From Arthrinium phaeospermum (lineage: Eukaryota; Ascomycota; Sordariomycetes; Amphisphaeriales; Apiosporaceae): DNA of 64,000 nt. Position numbers and translations under genes: made by a program. The stretch is from assembly GCA_006503535.1 (NCBI GenBank), contig QYRS01000002.1, forward strand, positions 3,596,001 through 3,660,000. Reading direction: 5' to 3'. The notes below the pieces were generated by a model. The model made no database searches. It was not told where the DNA came from and saw only the letters and a program-made list of their open reading frames with translations. This document shows positions 59,801 to 64,000 of the stretch, piece by piece. Positions within the stretch are counted from its first letter, which is position 1; the number at the start of each line of letters is the position of its first letter.

Positions 59801-61093
59801 GCTTGGGGGGTGTTTTGTGTACCCGAAAAGCTTTCTTTGATATTTCGCGGGGACGTCTGCTACTCTCTTAGACCCAACTATCGCTGGGGTCGGCCCAGCT
59901 ATAATTAACTTGTCGCGGCAAGGTACGTACGTGTATTCTGGTGGTGTTCTTACTTCAAATCGTTCCGGGCGCGCGGCTGCAATATGAAGGGTATGCAGTG
60001 CAGGCTGGGCGAACTGTTGGCGGTTTTACTTTCTTTTTTGGTGTTTTCCGAGCAAGAAGTTCCCGCTCATCACACCCGCCTCCACACACTCATCTCGACT
60101 CGACTCCTCAAACTGGTGGCTGCCGGAGTCGAGTGTGCATCAATTGCCCAGTCTGGAGCCCAGGCATGCCCTCCGTGAAGCCCTTGCGTACAGGCAGCCC
60201 CCATCTCGTCAATTTACACAATGCCTGGCTTAACTTGCCCCTGCCCATATCCTCCCAATAATACCTACATCCCATCCTCCCCCCCTCCCCCAAACAGCCG
60301 TGAGAACTCGAGCCTGGCTGTCCCGTCCCAGTGCCACGCCCTTTTCTCAGGTCTTCCCATGTTATACGCTTCTGCATCACACAGCCCCGCTTGTTCGCGT
60401 GTAATTACCTGTGCGATGTACAAACTGAAGCCGATAATATCCATGGATCTCTCTTATACTCGCCCCAAGCCCGGATTTCTACTTCTTCTCGACATACCAT
60501 CCCTCAAAGAAGCACACCAGCAGCATCCATCTAACGCAACTTAGACCTGACGAGTGCCAACAGGACCCGTTGTGTTATCAGCCACAGGATAGTGGTTTCG
60601 TGCCGAGCGCCCTCTACATACACAGTAGCCTTGCCGTAACTAACCGCCAGCTACCATCACCACTTTTTGGGCGCGTTTTCTCACTCTATCTGCCAGCCAT
60701 GCGTTAATCAGACCCGGCTATTCGCTCGGGTGAGTTTGTTCAAACGATTACGACCCTCAACAACTATTGGCGCCTCCGGCGGCTATAGTAGCTCAGCATC
60801 CGTAAGCTCGATCTTTTCCTGCGGTAGCGGTTCACAACCAACGACACCCTAGACTGCTGTGTAACCGACCGCCTACTTGTGCTTCCATAGCAATCCAAGC
60901 ACTGTGGTCCTCCGCAGCAAAAAAAGCTCCGATCTTAGACCTCGATCTGGTCGTGGATCTGGTCGTGCTGCCGGCCAGTCCGCCATTCTACTCTACACAC
61001 ACATATACCGGCGTTTCGCCCTGTCTACCAGACAGACAACCACCACTCCAAATTCCCCAGTATTACTTGAGGCTGTGCCCCCGTAATTGGACC
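56857..61093. other. Gene-poor interval and promoter of the C2H2 regulator
   Basis: 4.2 kb without a confident gene. The longest frame is 166 codons (58053-58553) with no domain. TACCTAC/TACATA-type words are frequent, especially near 58960-59110. The last kilobase is C- and CT-rich and looks like the promoter and leader of the transcription factor gene. One trinucleotide repeat is listed separately. Confidence 0.45.
59635..59670. repeat. Trinucleotide repeat (GTT/ATT)n
   Basis: Twelve mixed GTT, ATT and GCT triplets in non-coding DNA about 1.4 kb upstream of the transcription factor gene. It reads as Leu or Asn runs in chance frames. No function is indicated. Confidence 0.85.
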
Positions 61094-64000
61094 ATGACTA
61101 CGGTACTCGCAGTACAGCCAGGCGATATCAAACCCTCCATCGCTGTCTCGCAGCGTCCCTCCATCATGACGCAAATGCAGAGGTTGTCTCCTCCGAAATG
61201 TGTCAAGAGGGAGGAAAGACCAGGTTTGGGCAGGCTACAGACACGCTCGCCCGAGCAGGATATGAAAAGTGCCATAGATGACCACGACCAAGACGCTGAT
61301 GGAGATGCTGACACCAAGCATGAGAACTCGTCCACAGATGGCGGGCCCTCGAGGAAACGGAGGCGGAGCCGGAAAGGCTTGGATAAGAAATTCGAATGCC
61401 CCCATGACGGGTGTGGAAAGAGTTACTCCAGAGCTGAGCATCTGTAGGCACGCCCAGCCCTGTTTCTCCAGAGAGGGGACTAACACGAGTGTAGTTATCG
61501 CCATCAACTGAACCACACGCCCAAGATGATATACAGATGCGATTTCCCGGATTGCAACCGCGAGTTTGTTCGACTGGATCTTTGCAATAGACATAGAGAT
61601 CGGCATACGGCGAAAGGATCAGCTCTTAGCCGCAAAGATTCGTTGAACAAGTTTTCTAGCCCGGCAGACAACAATAGGCAACCCTTCGCTCCACACCCAG
61701 ACTCCCCTGAGACCAACCGGCCCGGGAGTGGCTATCAACAAAACCGAAGCAACCATATGCCGTACCATCCCACACAAAAGGATGCTCAGTATACTCCGGT
61801 ATCAGCCACGCCGCCAAATGTGTATCCTCCCAATTCATCTTCCAATGGAATGGACGCTTACATGCAACCTGACACCAACTATGCGAATGGCCAACGTCAG
61901 AGCTACCACTCATCCCCTGCCCCGATTCGACCTACCGTGCAAACAAACGTAGGTCCTTACGGTGTCCTTTCGCCGGTTTCGACACAACACGGGAGCTATT
62001 CCAGTCATCACGTCAATACGCCTCAGTCATCTTCCACCATGCCATACGTTACCCAACAAAACTTTCCACCTTTCTCTCTGCCCCCGTCTGAGTTCCCATC
62101 TGGACCAGCAGGCGGCCCCAGGGAAACAGGCCAATCATATGCACCGACTACATCAGGCGAATACAACGACCACCCTCCGCACACTTCGGGTGAAATGGTG
62201 TTACTGGATCAGATGACGAATCAGACAACGATCCCAGTCTTCGGTACTGATGGTGTATCGAATAAGTCTCCCTACATATCGATGACGGAAGATTTCATAT
62301 CATATCTGTTCAATACTCAGACGATGGGGGCCGACGGATCTCCGTCGATGAGTCCAGTGATACCTCATGCGCAACATGCAGGGTTTGTTGTGTCTTCTCC
62401 CTATTGAGACTTTGATACTTACTGACTCTACCGTACAGTTACGGTAGTTACCAAACGCCATACAGCATGTCATACTACGGCAATGACGGTGCGTCCCATG
62501 GCTTCGCCCCGCCATCCCACCAGCCACAGCAAGTCATGTCCGTCACCAACCTGCTCGATCAGAACTTGCCGGAATCGTTGTTGTCGGAGGAGAAGAGCCA
62601 AGAGATATTCGATTTTATCAAAGAGCGCTTCCATGAGAATCACCATGCTCCTGTTGAGCGGCAGAGAGATAACATACTCGAGGGCGACCGAAGCAACGAG
62701 CGTCACATGCTAAGCCGCAAGATGATGCAAGCTTACATCGGCTCGTACTGGCTCCATTTCAGCGACCAAATCCCCATTCTCCACAAGCCAAGCTTTTCCC
62801 CGGACAAAACAGATACGCTGTTGTTGATCGCAGTCATGGCCATTGGTGCTTCGTGTCTAGACAGATCTCATAGCCAAAGTGTCACTAGAGCAGGGGCAGA
62901 ACTCTCCAACTTCCTTGCATGGCACCTCAGGTGGGAGATATTCATGGATGCGCATTTCCGTCCTCCAGCCAAGCTATGGGTTTTCCAGACACTCATCCTG
63001 CTCGAACTCTATGAGAAGATGTACTCGACAAGGGAGCTGCATGAGCGAGCACATATACACCATGCTACAACGATTACACTGATGCGCAGAGGCAGATCGT
63101 TGATAGGTAAATCGGCGCTAGACTCGCCCCCGAATCCTCGAGACGACAAGCAAGGGCTGAACGGGTCGAGGCATTCTTCAACCTCTGGCATGGCGCATAC
63201 CCCTGATGAATGGTGGAACCACTGGATTACGAACGAAGCAACCAGACGAGCTGCCTTTGCCGCGTTTCTCATCGACTCGACTCACGCAACCATGTTCGGT
63301 CATTCGACTGTCATGGTAGCCCACGAAATGAGGCTGCCCCTGCCCTGCGATGAACAGCTGTGGAAAGCAACAAGCGGCCTGGAGGTCAATCGCATCGAAG
63401 CAAACCTGATGTCCAATGGAGTCAAGCCTCTGTCGTTCCTTGAAGGGCTGAAACGGACCCTCGGGGGACACGAGGTGCAGACCAATTCGTTTGGGAGACA
63501 GATCCTCATGGCCGGTTTGTTGAGTGTAAGCTGGCACATGAACCAACGCGACCTTCAGGTCACTTCGTTGGGAGGAAATCTACCACAGGCCCTAGGCGGC
63601 CGTGATAAGTGGCGGTCGACACTCACCAGAGCTTTCGATTCATGGAAAACAGACTTCGACAAGTCCTTACAGCGCAACGAAGCCGCCCTGGATCCGTACA
63701 GCTACGAGAAGCGGAGCGAGGCCAATGTGGTGTTCGAAAGTCGGACTGTCCTGCATCATCTGGCGCACATGGCGATGCATGTGGACGTCGTCGACTGCCA
63801 GATTTTCGCGCGCGCAAAACGTCTTCTGGGCCGGACCATTGGCACTCAGGACTTACACAGTGCACAACGGAGGATGAAGGACAACTGGGCACCGTCGGCA
63901 AAAGCCCGTGACGCTACGTTCTACGCTTTGAAGTTCCTGTGCTCGGTACTTCTCGGCAACAGTGCAGACTCCCCAGGCTCGGACGACCATGGTAGAAAGC
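61094..64000 (+). CDS. C2H2 zinc-finger transcription factor with fungal-specific domain (3' end beyond window)
   Basis: Exons 61094-61443, 61495-62382 and 62439 to the window edge stay open; at least 933 residues are encoded and the end is missing. Two C2H2 fingers lie at about residues 100-155: FECPHDGCGKSYSRAEHLYRH and YRCDFPDCNREFVRLDLCNRH. They are preceded by a basic RKRRRSRKG stretch. Intron 1 cuts inside finger 1. A Ser/Pro/Gln/Asn-rich region follows, then a large helical domain of the fungal-specific transcription factor kind (SYWLHFSDQIPILHKPSF, LLLIAVMAIGASCLD, LWVFQTLILLELYEKMYS). This pairing of C2H2 fingers with the regulatory domain usual for Zn2Cys6 factors is known in fungi (for example Klf1-like regulators). 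It is a nuclear DNA-binding regulator with unknown targets. Confidence 0.92.

Overview
The window is nuclear DNA of a filamentous ascomycete (Pezizomycotina, most likely a Sordariomycete). The signs are: many short introns (about 47-200 nt) with GTAAGT-like donors, CTAAC/CTAAT branch points and YAG acceptors; a mitochondrial arginine-specific carbamoyl-phosphate synthase small subunit gene preceded by the fungal arginine attenuator peptide; a TGY-type Hog1 kinase; a class III (GNA-3-like) G-alpha; a C2H2 regulator with a fungal-specific domain; and one extremely AT-rich island of the kind seen in RIP-competent fungi. I found no rRNA, tRNA or CRISPR array.

Layout. 0-9 kb is compact, all on +: a two-RRM RNA-binding protein, an ArfGAP of the Gcs1 type, ETF beta, then the attenuator uORF and arg-2. 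10.3-15.2 kb holds an acinus-like SAP-domain gene (-) with broken reading frame, a 165/169-bp tandem duplication, and a fragmented gene of a fungal-specific family. These defects lie close together, whereas the other gene models in the window splice without any break, so either local decay or poor local sequence is possible. 16.8-22.1 kb has an eIF4E-binding translational regulator (+) convergent with hog1 (-). 27.9-35.2 kb has glycogen phosphorylase and the G-alpha gene, both on -. 35.2-43.4 kb is gene-empty and contains a TA-flanked, inverted-repeat-bounded element of about 1.4 kb whose core is almost pure A+T. 43.4-52.8 kb is gene-dense: an SH3 protein (+), then PEX12, mitochondrial DnaJ (Mdj1) and a SAP30-like Sin3/HDAC subunit (all -). 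52.8-61.1 kb is again nearly empty apart from one possible small membrane protein. A C2H2 transcription factor starts at 61.1 kb and runs off the end.

Functional themes. Most genes are conserved housekeeping or signalling genes, with no sign of a secondary-metabolite or defence cluster. hog1, gph1 and the G-alpha gene lie consecutively on one strand. They belong to stress and carbon-reserve signalling, but nothing in the sequence shows co-regulation. The strongest regulatory feature is the attenuator peptide, whose 24 codons are divided among three exons. The most unusual structure is the AT-rich element, with GC-rich termini and five 30-bp near-palindromes inside. Exon boundaries were inferred by eye from splice signals, reading phase and family conservation.
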